From contig NZ_JAEQNA010000001.1 of NCBI RefSeq assembly GCF_016722895.1, forward strand, positions 372,001 through 436,000: a DNA stretch of 64,000 nt. The letters run 5' to 3'. Below are positions 1 to 8,919 of the stretch, piece by piece. The translations under genes and the position numbers were made by a program. Every line of letters begins with the position of its first letter. Within the stretch, counting starts at the first letter, position 1. Origin of the DNA: Ramlibacter aurantiacus. Lineage in GTDB: Bacteria; Pseudomonadota; Gammaproteobacteria; Burkholderiales; Burkholderiaceae_C. The notes beneath the pieces were generated by a model. The model was given only the letters and a program-made list of their open reading frames with translations, was not told the origin of the DNA and searched no databases.

Positions 1-732
1 CAGCGCCAGCCCTGGCTCATGGCCAGTGCGGCGCAATTCCGCCCAGGCCCGCCACCCGCGCTGGACAGCGAGCAATGGGCGCGCGACTACAACGAGGTCA
101 AGGTGCTCGGCAGCAAGGCCAGCACGCAACGCACGCCCGAGCAGACCGAGGCCGCGCGCTTCTGGGAGTACTCGCTGCCGCCCATCTACCACGGAGTGGT
201 GCGATCGGTGGCGCAGCAGCCGGACCGCAGCGTGGCGCAGAACGCGCGCCTGTTCGCGGCCGTATCCCAGGCCATGGACGACGCGCTCATCGCGGTGATG
301 GACGCGAAATACCACTACGGCTTCTGGCGGCCGGTCACGGCCATCCGAAATGGTGACCGCGACGACCACCCGGCGACGGAGCTGGAAGCCGGATGGACGC
401 CCCTGATCGACAACCCTGCCCACCCGGAGTACCCCAGCGCCCACAGCATCCTGGCGGGTGCCATCGGTGAGTTGCTCGAGGCCGAGGTGAGGCGGGGATC
501 CTTGCCCGAACTCGCGACCAGCAGCCCGAGCGCGGGCGGCAGGACACGTCGCTGGCCGTCCGTGGACGCCTTCATGCAGGAGGTGGCCGACGCGCGGGTG
601 TGGGAAGGCATCCACTACCGCACCTCGACCGAGGTGGGCCTGGCCATGGGTCGGCGGATCGGCGCACTGGCCACCGGCCAGGTGGCGCAGTCGCCGCTCG
701 GCGGCGAGGGACCGCAGGCGCTGGCGCGCTGA
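1..732 (+). CDS. Vanadium-dependent haloperoxidase / PAP2-like protein, C-terminal part
   Basis: The reading frame is open to the left edge, so the N-terminus lies outside the window. The ATG at 19 is only an internal methionine. The visible residues match the vanadate/phosphate-binding core of the vanadium haloperoxidase-PAP2 superfamily in order: a Lys followed by FWRPVTAIR, then HPEYPSAHS, then an Arg six residues before the His of GIHYR. That Arg-x5-His spacing is the one seen in vanadium chloroperoxidase. The usual SGH is SAH here. Members are secreted or periplasmic and either halogenate with peroxide or act as acid phosphatases; which applies cannot be decided from this fragment. A perfect hairpin follows the stop. 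Confidence 0.8.
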   Translation, partial: QRQPWLMASAAQFRPGPPPALDSEQWARDYNEVKVLGSKASTQRTPEQTEAARFWEYSLPPIYHGVVRSVAQQPDRSVAQNARLFAAVSQAMDDALIAVMDAKYHYGFWRPVTAIRNGDRDDHPATELEAGWTPLIDNPAHPEYPSAHSILAGAIGELLEAEVRRGSLPELATSSPSAGGRTRRWPSVDAFMQEVADARVWEGIHYRTSTEVGLAMGRRIGALATGQVAQSPLGGEGPQALAR

Positions 733-747
733 CGGCGGCGTCATGCC

Positions 748-770
748 CGCCGCCTGGCGGCCAGGCGGCG
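748..770 (+). terminator. Perfect hairpin downstream of the haloperoxidase-like gene
   Basis: A perfect 10-bp stem (CGCCGCCTGG / CCAGGCGGCG) with a 3-nt loop begins 15 nt after the stop codon. There is no U-tract, so it is either a processing or pausing hairpin or a weak terminator. Confidence 0.45.
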
Positions 771-922
771 CCAGTCACGCACCGGCCAGCGTGGACACAG
801 GGATCGGGCGCCTCCTGCCGTCGCAGGGGCGCAGACCGGGGTTAACCCGGAACCCCATCTATTTCATTATTGAATATAAACAAACCCGGCAACCCGCCCT
901 GATGACACCGGAGACGTTCCCC

Positions 923-1909
923 ATGCCAAGCCGCCGTGACTTCCTCTTCACCTCCGCCGCCGTGCCGCTCATGGGCGGCCTGCTGCCGATCGCCGCGCGC
1001 GCCCAGCAGATGCCCGAGCTGGCGCGCATCCTCTGCGGCTTCCCGCCCGGGGGCACCAGCGACGCCATTTCGCGCCGCATCGCCGAGAAGCTGCGCGGCA
1101 ACTATGCCGGCAACGTCCTGGTCGAGAACCGCCCCGGCGCCGGTGGGCAAATCGCGGTGACGGCGCTGCGCGACAGCCCGGCCAATGGCAGCGTCATGCT
1201 GCTCACGCCCTCGTCCATGCTGTCGCTCTACCCCTACGTGTACCGCTCGCTGCCGTACAAGCCCATGGAGGACGTGAAGCCGGTGTCGCTCACCTGTTTC
1301 TTCGACCATGCCTTCGGCGTCGGTCCCGCGGTGCCCGAGAGCGTGCGCACCGTGCGCGACTTCATCGACTGGGCCAAGGCCAACCGCGACAAGGCCAACT
1401 ACGGCTCGCCCGGCGCGGGCTCGGCGCCCCACCTGATCGGCAACGTGCTGGCCAAGGAGACCGGCGTGGACCTGCGCCACGTCGCCTACCGCGGATCCGC
1501 ACCCGGCATCCAGGACCTGCTGGGCGGCCAGATCTCCGCCATGTCCTCTCCCCTGGGCGACTACCTGCCGCACGTGCGCGGCGGTCGCCTGCGCATCCTG
1601 GCCACTTCGGGTGCCCAGCCATCCAAGTTGGTCCAGGGCGTGCAGACGTACAAGCAGCAGGGCTTCAACATCGACATCCGCGAGTGGTACGGCGTGTTCA
1701 TGCCGGCCCAGGCCAGTGCCGACGTGATCCGCCGCGCGAACACCGCCATCCAGCAGGCGCTGGCCCAGCCCGACCTGGCGGCCAGCATGGCCGAGTTCGG
1801 CATGGAGGTGCAAGGCTCCACGCCCGAACGCCTGGTCGAGCTGCTGCGCCGCGACAGCGAGGACTGGGGTCGCATCGTCAAGCAGATCGGCTTCACGCCG
1901 GAGAGCTGA
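923..1909 (+). CDS. Bug/TctC-family periplasmic solute-binding protein (1)
   Basis: Extracytoplasmic binding protein of the tripartite tricarboxylate transporter type, 328 residues, the usual family length. The N-terminus PSRRDFLF followed by a hydrophobic stretch and ARAQQ reads as a Tat-type signal peptide. Family marks are FPPGGTSD, VENRPGAGG and YGSPGAGSAPH. The start at 923 is preferred over the in-frame ATG at 902 because GGAG lies about 9 nt upstream; the frame itself is open from 743. An AT-rich stretch near 855-890 may hold its promoter. It has no enzyme or TctA/TctB partner nearby, so the ligand (presumably a carboxylate) is unknown. Confidence 0.88.
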   Translation: MPSRRDFLFTSAAVPLMGGLLPIAARAQQMPELARILCGFPPGGTSDAISRRIAEKLRGNYAGNVLVENRPGAGGQIAVTALRDSPANGSVMLLTPSSMLSLYPYVYRSLPYKPMEDVKPVSLTCFFDHAFGVGPAVPESVRTVRDFIDWAKANRDKANYGSPGAGSAPHLIGNVLAKETGVDLRHVAYRGSAPGIQDLLGGQISAMSSPLGDYLPHVRGGRLRILATSGAQPSKLVQGVQTYKQQGFNIDIREWYGVFMPAQASADVIRRANTAIQQALAQPDLAASMAEFGMEVQGSTPERLVELLRRDSEDWGRIVKQIGFTPES

Positions 1910-1931
1910 TCGAGGGGGCCGCGGCCTCGCA

Positions 1932-2210
1932 TCAGAACTGGTCGGGCAGGCTGGCCTCGACGCCTTCGCGCTGAGCCTGCCCGTGGGCGCCGTGCAGCCA
2001 GGTCTCGTACGAGGTCGCGGAGACTCCCGATAAGTCGCCCCCGAACGGGGCGAATACCCACGCACTGGGGGTCACGGCAGTGGGCGCCGGGCTGCCACCA
2101 GACCAGGACAGCGCGAGCAGAGCAACAGCAGCGGCAGCGGCCCCCGCCACGACCCACGGGAACCGCCGGGCCTGAAGCGCAGGCCTCCACGCCATCGAAC
2201 TCAGGTTCAT
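1932..2210 (-). CDS. Small single-span membrane protein, unknown function
   Basis: 92 residues. One strongly hydrophobic helix (around residues 16-34) follows a basic N-terminus; the remainder is a short soluble tail ending SLPDQF. The start at 2210 is supported by GGAGAAAG just upstream on the minus strand; the longer frame to 2255 has no such site. It lies between the Bug gene and the divergent LuxR gene. I recognise no family. The strong ribosome-binding site and the Arg-rich N-terminus followed by a transmembrane segment argue that it is real. Confidence 0.6.
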   Translation of the reverse strand: MNLSSMAWRPALQARRFPWVVAGAAAAAVALLALSWSGGSPAPTAVTPSAWVFAPFGGDLSGVSATSYETWLHGAHGQAQREGVEASLPDQF

Positions 2211-2505
2211 CGTCTTTCTCCGGTCCAAGAATTGGAGCAAGGGTCCAGCAGCCACTCACGGGCTGTGGCGGCAGCCTATTGCGCAGCCCCGGACAGGGCG
2301 TCATCGGAACCGATGACGCGTGCCGTTTCGCTGTTGCTAGGCCGCCGAGAGCGCGCCCGAATCGCGCACTGTCCTGCTCCGGCAATGGGCTTGTGCCGCC
2401 CCTTCCCGCTGCTTACGATGGCCGCCGCACGTGCAGCAGCTCGCCGGTGGTCATCGACGCTGCGGCAAGCGCCTCGCCCTCGAGCAAAGGGCAGCAGGAG
2501 TCCAC
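2211..2505. other. Divergent intergenic region
   Basis: About 295 bp between the small membrane protein (minus) and the LuxR-type gene (plus). It must hold both promoters. I see no convincing palindrome or other element in it. Confidence 0.4.
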
Positions 2506-3672
2506 ATGGACGGTCTGGATGGCATGTCGGCACCGGCTTTCTCGGAGCTCGTCGGCGCCATCTATGCCTGCGTGCTGGAGCCCCAACGCTGGATCGATAC
2601 CTGCCGCCAGATCGCTGCGAGCTGCGACAGTCCAGCCGGCGGCCTCTGCGTCCACGATCGGCAGGAAGACGACGTCCAGCTCTTCGTCTTCGGCTACGAA
2701 GCCGCCGTCCTGCAGGCCTTGTGCGAGCAGTACGCGCACAGCCCCATGGCGATCGCGAACCAATCGTCCGGGGTCGGTGAAGTCCACGCTCTGTCGATGC
2801 CACGTTTTCGGCTGCGCGAAGGGGCGTTCTTCCGCGAGGTGCTCCAGCCGCTCGGGCTGGGGGACATCCTCTGGTTCCCGGCCTTGCGCAACGACCGGCG
2901 CACGGCCTCGCTGCGTGCATCTCGCCCGGACAGCGAACCGACCTTCCAGCAACGCGAGATCGAGCTGTTCCGGCTGCTGGCGCCGCATGTCTGCCGCGCC
3001 CTGGCGGTGTCCGACCTGCTCGACATCTGCGCCCTGAGGTCGCAGGCGCTGGAGGCGACGCTGGGCGGATTGAACGTGGGCGTGTTCCTCCTCGCGGGTG
3101 ACGGCCGCGTCGTCTACATGAACGCCGCGGCGCAAGCCCAGGTACGGACGGGCGACGCGCTTCGCCTGGTCGGCCAGCACATCACCCCGGTACATGCGAC
3201 GGCCCGCGCCGAGTGGTCGCATGCGGTCGACGTCGCCAGCCGAACCGGCGGCGCATGCCCCCATCCCGTAGCCATTCCCGATGGCAAGGGCGGCGGCTAT
3301 GTCGCCACCCTCATGCCCTTGGCCGGTGCGCAGCATCCGGGCCCGCGGGCACCGGCTGCCGCGCTCGCGGTGTTCACGCAGGACCCCGACCAGTCCTCCC
3401 CCATGCCTGGAGCCGCGTTTGCCAGGCTCCACGGCCTGACCGTGGGCGAACTGCGCGTCCTGCTGGCCCTTTCACAGGGACTGGGCGGGCTGCAGGCAGC
3501 CGAGATGCTGGGCATCACGGAGCCCACGCTGCGCACGCACCTGCAACGGATCTACTCGAAGACCGGCACGTCCGGCCAGAGCGACCTCTTGCGCCTGCTA
3601 GACCACTCGAGGCCGCCGCTGCTGAACGAGATGACCCGCCCCGGCGCCCGTGACGGACCGCCCCTCACCTGA
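2506..3672 (+). CDS. LuxR-family transcriptional regulator with N-terminal sensor region
   Basis: 388 residues. The C-terminal ~65 residues carry a LuxR-type helix-turn-helix: LTVGELRVLLALSQG, then AAEMLGITEPTLRTHLQRIYSKTG. The N-terminal ~290 residues look like a PAS/GAF-type sensory region (GVFLLAGDGRVVYMNAAAQA resembles a PAS core) and carry no receiver domain, so the signal is probably a small ligand rather than phosphorylation. The start at 2506 has AGGAG 5 nt upstream; the longer frame from 2431 lacks one. The C-terminal tail of ~20 residues past the HTH is Pro/Arg-rich. The target is unknown; the convergent neighbour is uppP. Confidence 0.85.
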   Translation: MDGLDGMSAPAFSELVGAIYACVLEPQRWIDTCRQIAASCDSPAGGLCVHDRQEDDVQLFVFGYEAAVLQALCEQYAHSPMAIANQSSGVGEVHALSMPRFRLREGAFFREVLQPLGLGDILWFPALRNDRRTASLRASRPDSEPTFQQREIELFRLLAPHVCRALAVSDLLDICALRSQALEATLGGLNVGVFLLAGDGRVVYMNAAAQAQVRTGDALRLVGQHITPVHATARAEWSHAVDVASRTGGACPHPVAIPDGKGGGYVATLMPLAGAQHPGPRAPAAALAVFTQDPDQSSPMPGAAFARLHGLTVGELRVLLALSQGLGGLQAAEMLGITEPTLRTHLQRIYSKTGTSGQSDLLRLLDHSRPPLLNEMTRPGARDGPPLT

Positions 3673-3688
3673 ACGATCGGCCACGCCT

Positions 3689-4516
3689 TCAGTAAGGCTG
3701 CAGATACCCGGTCTGCAGCCCCGCCAGCACCAGCAACCCCAGCGCGATGCGATAGACCACGAAGGGCATGTAGGTGCGGGTGGCCACCAGCCGCAGGAAC
3801 CACACGATCACGGCGTACCCCACGACGAAGGACACCAGGGTCGCGATCAGCGTGGCCGTCACCGGAACGGCCGCGGCATCGTGCCCGTGGCGCCACAACT
3901 GGTAGAAGCCGGACGCCAGCACCGCCGGCACCGCCAGCAGGAACGAATAGCGCGCCGCCGCCTCGCGCGTGAATCCCATCAGCAGACCGGCCGTGATGGT
4001 GCCGCCCGAGCGGGAGACGCCGGGGATGAGGGCCAGCGCCTGCGCCAGCCCGAACATCAATCCGCGTGTCCACGTCATCTCCGGCAACGTGCGCTGCTTG
4101 CGGCCGATGCGGTCGGCCAGCCCGAGCAGCACGCCGAAACCGATCAACGCGAACGCCGTCAGTTGCAGGTGCCGCAGCGAGGTTTCGATCAGGTCCTGGA
4201 ACGCCAGTCCCGCCACGGCGATCGGCACCGAACCGACGACGATCAGCCACCCCAGCCGCGCATCCGCCGGATGGCCCACGGGCCGCCGCAGCACGGAGCC
4301 GAACCAGGCCGCGCCGATGCGAACGAGGTCGCGCCGGAAATACAGCAGGACCGCGAGTTCGGTGCCGATCTGCACGATGGCCGTGAAGGCAGCCCCCGGG
4401 TCTCCGCCCGAAGGCAGCAGCGGCCCGACGATGCGCAGGTGCGCGCTCGAGGAGACCGGCAGGAATTCGGTGAGGCCTTGCACCAGGCCCAGGATGACGG
4501 CTTCTAACCAACTCAT
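3689..4516 (-). CDS. uppP: Undecaprenyl-diphosphatase UppP (BacA)
   Basis: Integral membrane phosphatase that recycles undecaprenyl diphosphate to the monophosphate carrier for peptidoglycan and other wall polymers; overproduction confers bacitracin resistance. 275 residues, full length. Both family motifs are present: EFLPVSSSAH (residues 17-26, with catalytic Glu17) and PGVSRSG (165-171, with Arg169). At least seven hydrophobic segments are visible. It ends 16 nt from the convergent LuxR-type gene and appears monocistronic. Confidence 0.97.
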   Translation of the reverse strand: MSWLEAVILGLVQGLTEFLPVSSSAHLRIVGPLLPSGGDPGAAFTAIVQIGTELAVLLYFRRDLVRIGAAWFGSVLRRPVGHPADARLGWLIVVGSVPIAVAGLAFQDLIETSLRHLQLTAFALIGFGVLLGLADRIGRKQRTLPEMTWTRGLMFGLAQALALIPGVSRSGGTITAGLLMGFTREAAARYSFLLAVPAVLASGFYQLWRHGHDAAAVPVTATLIATLVSFVVGYAVIVWFLRLVATRTYMPFVVYRIALGLLVLAGLQTGYLQPY

Positions 4517-4793
4517 GAGAACGCGGGCCCGGGTTGCGGCAAGTGGCGGGACACAGCGGCAGCGACCTCAGCCACCACGTGCACCGCTGCTTCGAAGCCA
4601 CGAGCCGTTGCGGTCCGCGCGGTCAGTGGCAAACGCCGGCCTGCCCGTGGCCCGGCGATTCTAGGAGCCCGGGACGTAAGATCCGCCGACCACCTTGCCC
4701 GCTCCCGCGAATGAGACCCAGCCGCCCCCGCCAATCGCCCAGCAGCCGGACCGACGCCGCCCTACTGGCTGACCGCCGCGCCCAGCGGGCCTC

Positions 4794-5753
4794 ATGACCG
4801 CAGCCACGAGCGCCACGGCCCACCCGTCACCGCTGGAGCGGTCCGACCTCCTCGGGCTGCTGCTGGTGGTCGTCATCTGGGGCCTGAACTTCGTCGTGAT
4901 GAAGGTCGGCCTGGCCAGCTTCACGCCGTTCCAGATGGGCGCGGGGCGCTACGTCTTCGCCTTCCTGCCGCTGGCGCTGCTGGTGCGCCGCCCGGCGGTG
5001 CGGACACGCTGGATCGTCATCTTCGGACTGCTGCAGGGCGTCGGGCAGTTCGGGCTGCTGTTCCTGGCCTTGAAGGTGGGCATGACGGCGGCGCTGGCCT
5101 CGGTGCTGCTGCAGACGCAGGTGTTCTTCAGCGCGCTGTTCGGCCTGCTGCTGCTGCACGAGCGGGTCGCCCGCCCCTTGATGGTGGGCCTGGTGTTCGC
5201 CGCGGCGGGGCTGGCGTGCTTCCTGGTGAACGTCTCGCGCGCCGAAGCGAGCGCCGCGGTGACCGGCTGGGGGCTGCTGCTCACGCTGGCCGCGTCGGCC
5301 ATGTGGGCCGCGTCGAACATCGTCGTGCGGCTCGCGCAACGCGAAGGCGCCCGCTTCGATCCGCTCGCCTTCGTCGTCTGGTGCAGCGCGGTGCCCATCG
5401 TGCCGTTCGTGGCCATGAGCTGGATCTTCGATGCGCCAGCGACCCACGCCAACTGGTTGCACGCTCCCTGGATCGCCTGGGCCACCCTCGCCTTCCTGGG
5501 CTGGATGGCCACCGACCTGGCCTACGGCCTGTGGACCCGGCTGCTCAAGCGCTTCCCCGCGAACCGCGTCGCGCCCTTCAGCCTGGCGGTTCCCCTGATC
5601 GGCCTGGCAGCGGGCATCCTGCTGCTGGGAGAGCCCATCGCGCCGCTGCAATGGCTGGGCGCGCTGCTGGTGTTGTGCGCGCTGCTGTGCGTGGTGTTCG
5701 GGGATCGGCTGCGGCGGCGGCCGGTCAATCCACCCGGAAGCCCGAACGCTTGA
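4794..5753 (+). CDS. EamA-type DMT-family exporter
   Basis: 319 residues with ten predicted membrane helices in two repeats of the drug/metabolite transporter fold. The opening LLVVVIWGLNFVVMKVGL is typical of EamA, and the second half repeats the pattern (MWAASNIVVRLAQ). EamA itself exports O-acetylserine and cysteine; the substrate here is not determined. The 3' end overlaps the convergent Bug gene by 29 bp, so both C-termini are encoded by the same bases on opposite strands. Confidence 0.92.
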   Translation: MTAATSATAHPSPLERSDLLGLLLVVVIWGLNFVVMKVGLASFTPFQMGAGRYVFAFLPLALLVRRPAVRTRWIVIFGLLQGVGQFGLLFLALKVGMTAALASVLLQTQVFFSALFGLLLLHERVARPLMVGLVFAAAGLACFLVNVSRAEASAAVTGWGLLLTLAASAMWAASNIVVRLAQREGARFDPLAFVVWCSAVPIVPFVAMSWIFDAPATHANWLHAPWIAWATLAFLGWMATDLAYGLWTRLLKRFPANRVAPFSLAVPLIGLAAGILLLGEPIAPLQWLGALLVLCALLCVVFGDRLRRRPVNPPGSPNA

Positions 5754-6693
5754 CCACCGGACCCCAGCGCTTCGCGTCCTCCTGCATGGTGCGGCCGAGA
5801 TCCGCCGCGGTGCCACCGCCAGGCTCCAGGCCCAGCGCCGCGAATCGCTCACGAACTTCCGGCAAGGCCAGGACCTTGTTCACCGCGCGATTCACCGCGT
5901 CGATCTGCTCCTGCGGCGTGCGCGCCGGTGCGTACATGCCGAACCAGCCCTGCCCCACGATGTCGGGGTAGCCCTGTTCCCTGAAGGTCGGCACGTCGGG
6001 CATGACCGGACTGCGCGCGGCACCGGACGTGGCGAGCACCTTGACCTTGCCCGCCCTGGCGTTCTGCTGCCACTCCATCACCACGTCGATGCCCGCCGGC
6101 ACGTGGTCGCCCAGCACCGCCGACTGCAGCGCGGCGCCGCCGTTGTAGGGCGCGTGGATCATGTCCACCTTCAGCGCGTGGCCGATCATCTCGCCGAAGA
6201 AATGCGGCAGGCTGCCCGCCGCCGGTGACCCGAAGGTCGCCTTCTGCGGGTTGGCCTGCAGCCAGGCCACGTACTCCTTCAGTGTCCTGGCCGGCGTGCC
6301 GGGGGATACGGCCAGGGCGAAGCCGAAGTCGCACAGCCGTACCACGGGCGCGAAGTCGGTCTGCGGGTTGTAGTTGAGCTTGTTGAACACCATGGGTGCC
6401 AGCACCGGCACCACCACGGGAGTGATCATCAGGGTGTTGCCGTCGGGCGGCGCGGACTTCAGCAGCTCCGCGGCCAGCCGGCCCCCAGCGCCGGCGCGGT
6501 TGTCGATCAGCACCGGGCGCTTGAGTTCGTCCTTGAGCTTGTCGCCGACGATGCGGGCGACCACGTCGATGGACACGCCCGCGGCGAAGCCGACCAGGAT
6601 GCGCAGGGGCCGGTCGTTCTGGGCGAGCGCCCAGCCGGGCAGCGCCAGGGATGCGGCGCCGCAGGCGCCCTTGATGAAGTCGCGTCGATGCAT
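5725..6693 (-). CDS. Bug/TctC-family periplasmic solute-binding protein (2)
   Basis: 322 residues. The N-terminus HRRDFIKGACGAASLALPGWALAQ is a Tat-like signal with an Ala-x-Ala cleavage site. Family motifs: GFAAGVSIDVVARI, DNRAGAGG and FGSPAAGSLPH. It is the last gene of the Rieske oxygenase operon, 21 nt after the aldehyde dehydrogenase stop, so its ligand is likely the operon's substrate or a relative. No TctA/TctB membrane genes are near; it would have to use a transporter encoded elsewhere. Confidence 0.92.
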   Translation of the reverse strand: MHRRDFIKGACGAASLALPGWALAQNDRPLRILVGFAAGVSIDVVARIVGDKLKDELKRPVLIDNRAGAGGRLAAELLKSAPPDGNTLMITPVVVPVLAPMVFNKLNYNPQTDFAPVVRLCDFGFALAVSPGTPARTLKEYVAWLQANPQKATFGSPAAGSLPHFFGEMIGHALKVDMIHAPYNGGAALQSAVLGDHVPAGIDVVMEWQQNARAGKVKVLATSGAARSPVMPDVPTFREQGYPDIVGQGWFGMYAPARTPQEQIDAVNRAVNKVLALPEVRERFAALGLEPGGGTAADLGRTMQEDAKRWGPVVKRSGFRVD

Positions 6694-6714
6694 GCTTGTC
6701 TCCGGTGAGCGGCC

Positions 6715-8148
6715 TCAGGCCGCATGGTGGTTGAAACGGGTTTCCAGGAAGGCCTCGATGCCTTCGCATCCGGACTCGCTGCCGTGGCCGCTGTCCTTCA
6801 CCCCGCCGAACGGCGCTTCAGGGACCGAGACCCCGATGCCGTTGATCGCGAGGCTGCCCACCTCCAGTCGCTCTGAAACCTGGAGCATGGCCCGCGCAGA
6901 GTCGGTGTACAGGTAACCGGCCAGGCCGTAGGCGTTGCCGTTGGCCATCGCGATCGCCTCGTCCAGGCGGTCGAAGGGCAGCAGGCAGGCGACCGGGCCG
7001 AAAGGCTCTTCCTGCATGGCCGGCGCGTGCAGCGGGACGTCGGCCAGGATGGTGGGCGCGACGAAGAAGCCCTGGGTCGGCAGCCCGGCGTCGCCCGACA
7101 GCTTGCGTGCACCGCAGGCGATCGAGCGCGCCACCAGGTCCTGCACCGCGGTGCGCCGACGGGCGTTGGCCACCGGCCCCATCTGCGTCGATGCCTGCAG
7201 CCCAGGCCCGAGCTTCAGGCCACGGGCCGCCTCGGTGAACGCCTCCAGGAACGCGCCGTAGCGGCGACGCGCGACGAAGAAGCGCGTGGGCGCCAGGCAG
7301 GCCTGGCCGGCGTTGCGGAACTTGTGCGTGACGAGCTGGCGCACGGCGCGGTCCAGGTCGGCGTCCTCGCACACGATCACCGGCGCATGGCCGCCCAGCT
7401 CCAGCGTGATGCGCTTGAGGTGCCGGCCCGCCAGTTGCGCGAGATGCCGCCCCACGGGAACCGAACCGGTGAAGCTCACCTTGCGGATCACCGGCGAGGT
7501 GACCAGCGCCTGCGACACCTCGGCCGGCACGCCGTACACCAGCTGGATCACCCCGGGCGGCAGTTCATCGGCCAGGCAGGCGACCATGGCCGCGACGCTG
7601 GCCGGTGTCTCCTCGGCCGCCTTCAGCACGATCGGGCAACCGGCGGCCAGTGCGCCGCCGAGCTTGCGCGCGGACAGCACCAACGGGAAGTTCCACGGCG
7701 AGAAGGCCGCCACCGGACCCACCGGCACCTTGAGCACGTCCATGCGGGTGCCGGGTTGACGCGCCGGAACGATGCGGCCGTAGGTGCGGCGCGCCTCCTC
7801 GGCATACCACTTGATGAGGTCGGCGGCCATCAGGCATTCGGCACGCGCCTCGGCCAGCGGCTTGCCCTGCTCCTGCGTGAGCAGGCGGGCGATGCGGTCG
7901 GCTTCGCCCACGATGCGGGCCACGCCCCGCTCCAGCCGCAGGCACCGTTCGTGCGCCGGCACCTGGCGCCAGGCCTCGAAGGCCGGGCCGGCGGCGTCGA
8001 GCGCTTCCTGCAGGTCGGCGGCGCTGCACAGGGCCAGCTCGTCCAGCGTCTCTCCTGTGGCCGGGTCGACGATGGCCACCCGCGCTTCGCCGGCGGCAGG
8101 CCGCCAGCGTCCGCCCACCAGCAGGTCGGGACAGCGATAGGCGCTCAT
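6715..8148 (-). CDS. NAD(P)-dependent aldehyde dehydrogenase (succinate-semialdehyde type)
   Basis: 477 residues. The ALDH landmarks are in order: FSPWNFP (cofactor pocket), FTGSVPVGRHLA (glycine loop), LELGGHAPVIV (general-base Glu), and FRNAGQACLAPTRF with the nucleophile Cys. The motif set is closest to succinate-semialdehyde dehydrogenases, but the aldehyde oxidised here may be an aromatic or pathway-specific one. The start at 8148 overlaps the upstream SDR stop as ATGA, which implies translational coupling and rules out the longer start at 8178. Confidence 0.93.
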   Translation of the reverse strand: MSAYRCPDLLVGGRWRPAAGEARVAIVDPATGETLDELALCSAADLQEALDAAGPAFEAWRQVPAHERCLRLERGVARIVGEADRIARLLTQEQGKPLAEARAECLMAADLIKWYAEEARRTYGRIVPARQPGTRMDVLKVPVGPVAAFSPWNFPLVLSARKLGGALAAGCPIVLKAAEETPASVAAMVACLADELPPGVIQLVYGVPAEVSQALVTSPVIRKVSFTGSVPVGRHLAQLAGRHLKRITLELGGHAPVIVCEDADLDRAVRQLVTHKFRNAGQACLAPTRFFVARRRYGAFLEAFTEAARGLKLGPGLQASTQMGPVANARRRTAVQDLVARSIACGARKLSGDAGLPTQGFFVAPTILADVPLHAPAMQEEPFGPVACLLPFDRLDEAIAMANGNAYGLAGYLYTDSARAMLQVSERLEVGSLAINGIGVSVPEAPFGGVKDSGHGSESGCEGIEAFLETRFNHHAA

Positions 8149-8909
8149 ATGTTGCGCCCCCCATCCACGTCCAGGCACACGCCGGTGAGGTAGGACGCTT
8201 CATCGGACGCGAGGAAGGCGGCCGCCGAGGCCACGTCCGAAGGGCGCGTGAAGCGGCCGAGTGGAATGCGCGCGAGGAAGCGCTCGCGGTTGGCCGGCGT
8301 GTCCTCCATGCCCATGAAGTCGCCCAGCATGGCGGTCTCGCCGATCATGGGATTGACCGCGTTCACCCGCACGTTGGCCCGCGCGAATTCGAGCGCCAGG
8401 CCCTTGGTGAGATTGATCATCGCGGCCTTGCTGCCGCTGTACCAGGTGAGCCCCGGCCCCGGCCGCACGCCGGTGGTGGAGGCCACGTTGACGATGCAGC
8501 CGCCGCCCTGCTCGATGAAGCCGGGGATGACGCACTGCGCCGACCAATACAGGCTCTTGAGGTTGACCCGGTAGACGCGGTCGAACTCGTCCTCGCCCAC
8601 CTCCAGCGCGGGCTTGTTGCGGTGCGTGATGCCGGCGTTGTTCACCATCACGTGCAGCCCGTCCAGCTCGCGCCGGGTCTGCGCTACCAGGGCACGGAAA
8701 TCCGACTCGCTGGCCACGTCGCAGCGCATGGCGGCGGCGCGGGCACCGCTGTCGCGGATGTCGGCCGCCACACGGGCCGCGAGGTCGGCGTTGAGGTCGG
8801 CGATCATCACCGCCGCGCCCTCTTGGGCGAATCGGCGGGCGATGGCCGCGCCGAAGCCGGAAGCACCACCGGTGACGATGGCGACCTTGTCTTGCAATTG
8901 CATGGGCAT
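8145..8909 (-). CDS. SDR-family NAD(P)-dependent oxidoreductase
   Basis: Classical short-chain dehydrogenase of 254 residues. It has TGGASGFGAAIA for the dinucleotide fold, NNAG, the Ser of the active site in NVASTTG, and WYSGSK (Tyr-x3-Lys). The C-terminal LTGVCLDVDGG is typical of 3-oxoacyl reductase/glucose-dehydrogenase-like SDRs. Start 8909 is chosen because GAGGAC overlaps the stop of the upstream reductase. It probably oxidises an alcohol made by the Rieske oxygenase before the aldehyde dehydrogenase acts. Confidence 0.92.
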   Translation of the reverse strand: MPMQLQDKVAIVTGGASGFGAAIARRFAQEGAAVMIADLNADLAARVAADIRDSGARAAAMRCDVASESDFRALVAQTRRELDGLHVMVNNAGITHRNKPALEVGEDEFDRVYRVNLKSLYWSAQCVIPGFIEQGGGCIVNVASTTGVRPGPGLTWYSGSKAAMINLTKGLALEFARANVRVNAVNPMIGETAMLGDFMGMEDTPANRERFLARIPLGRFTRPSDVASAAAFLASDEASYLTGVCLDVDGGRNI

Positions 8910-8919
8910 GGGTTTGTCC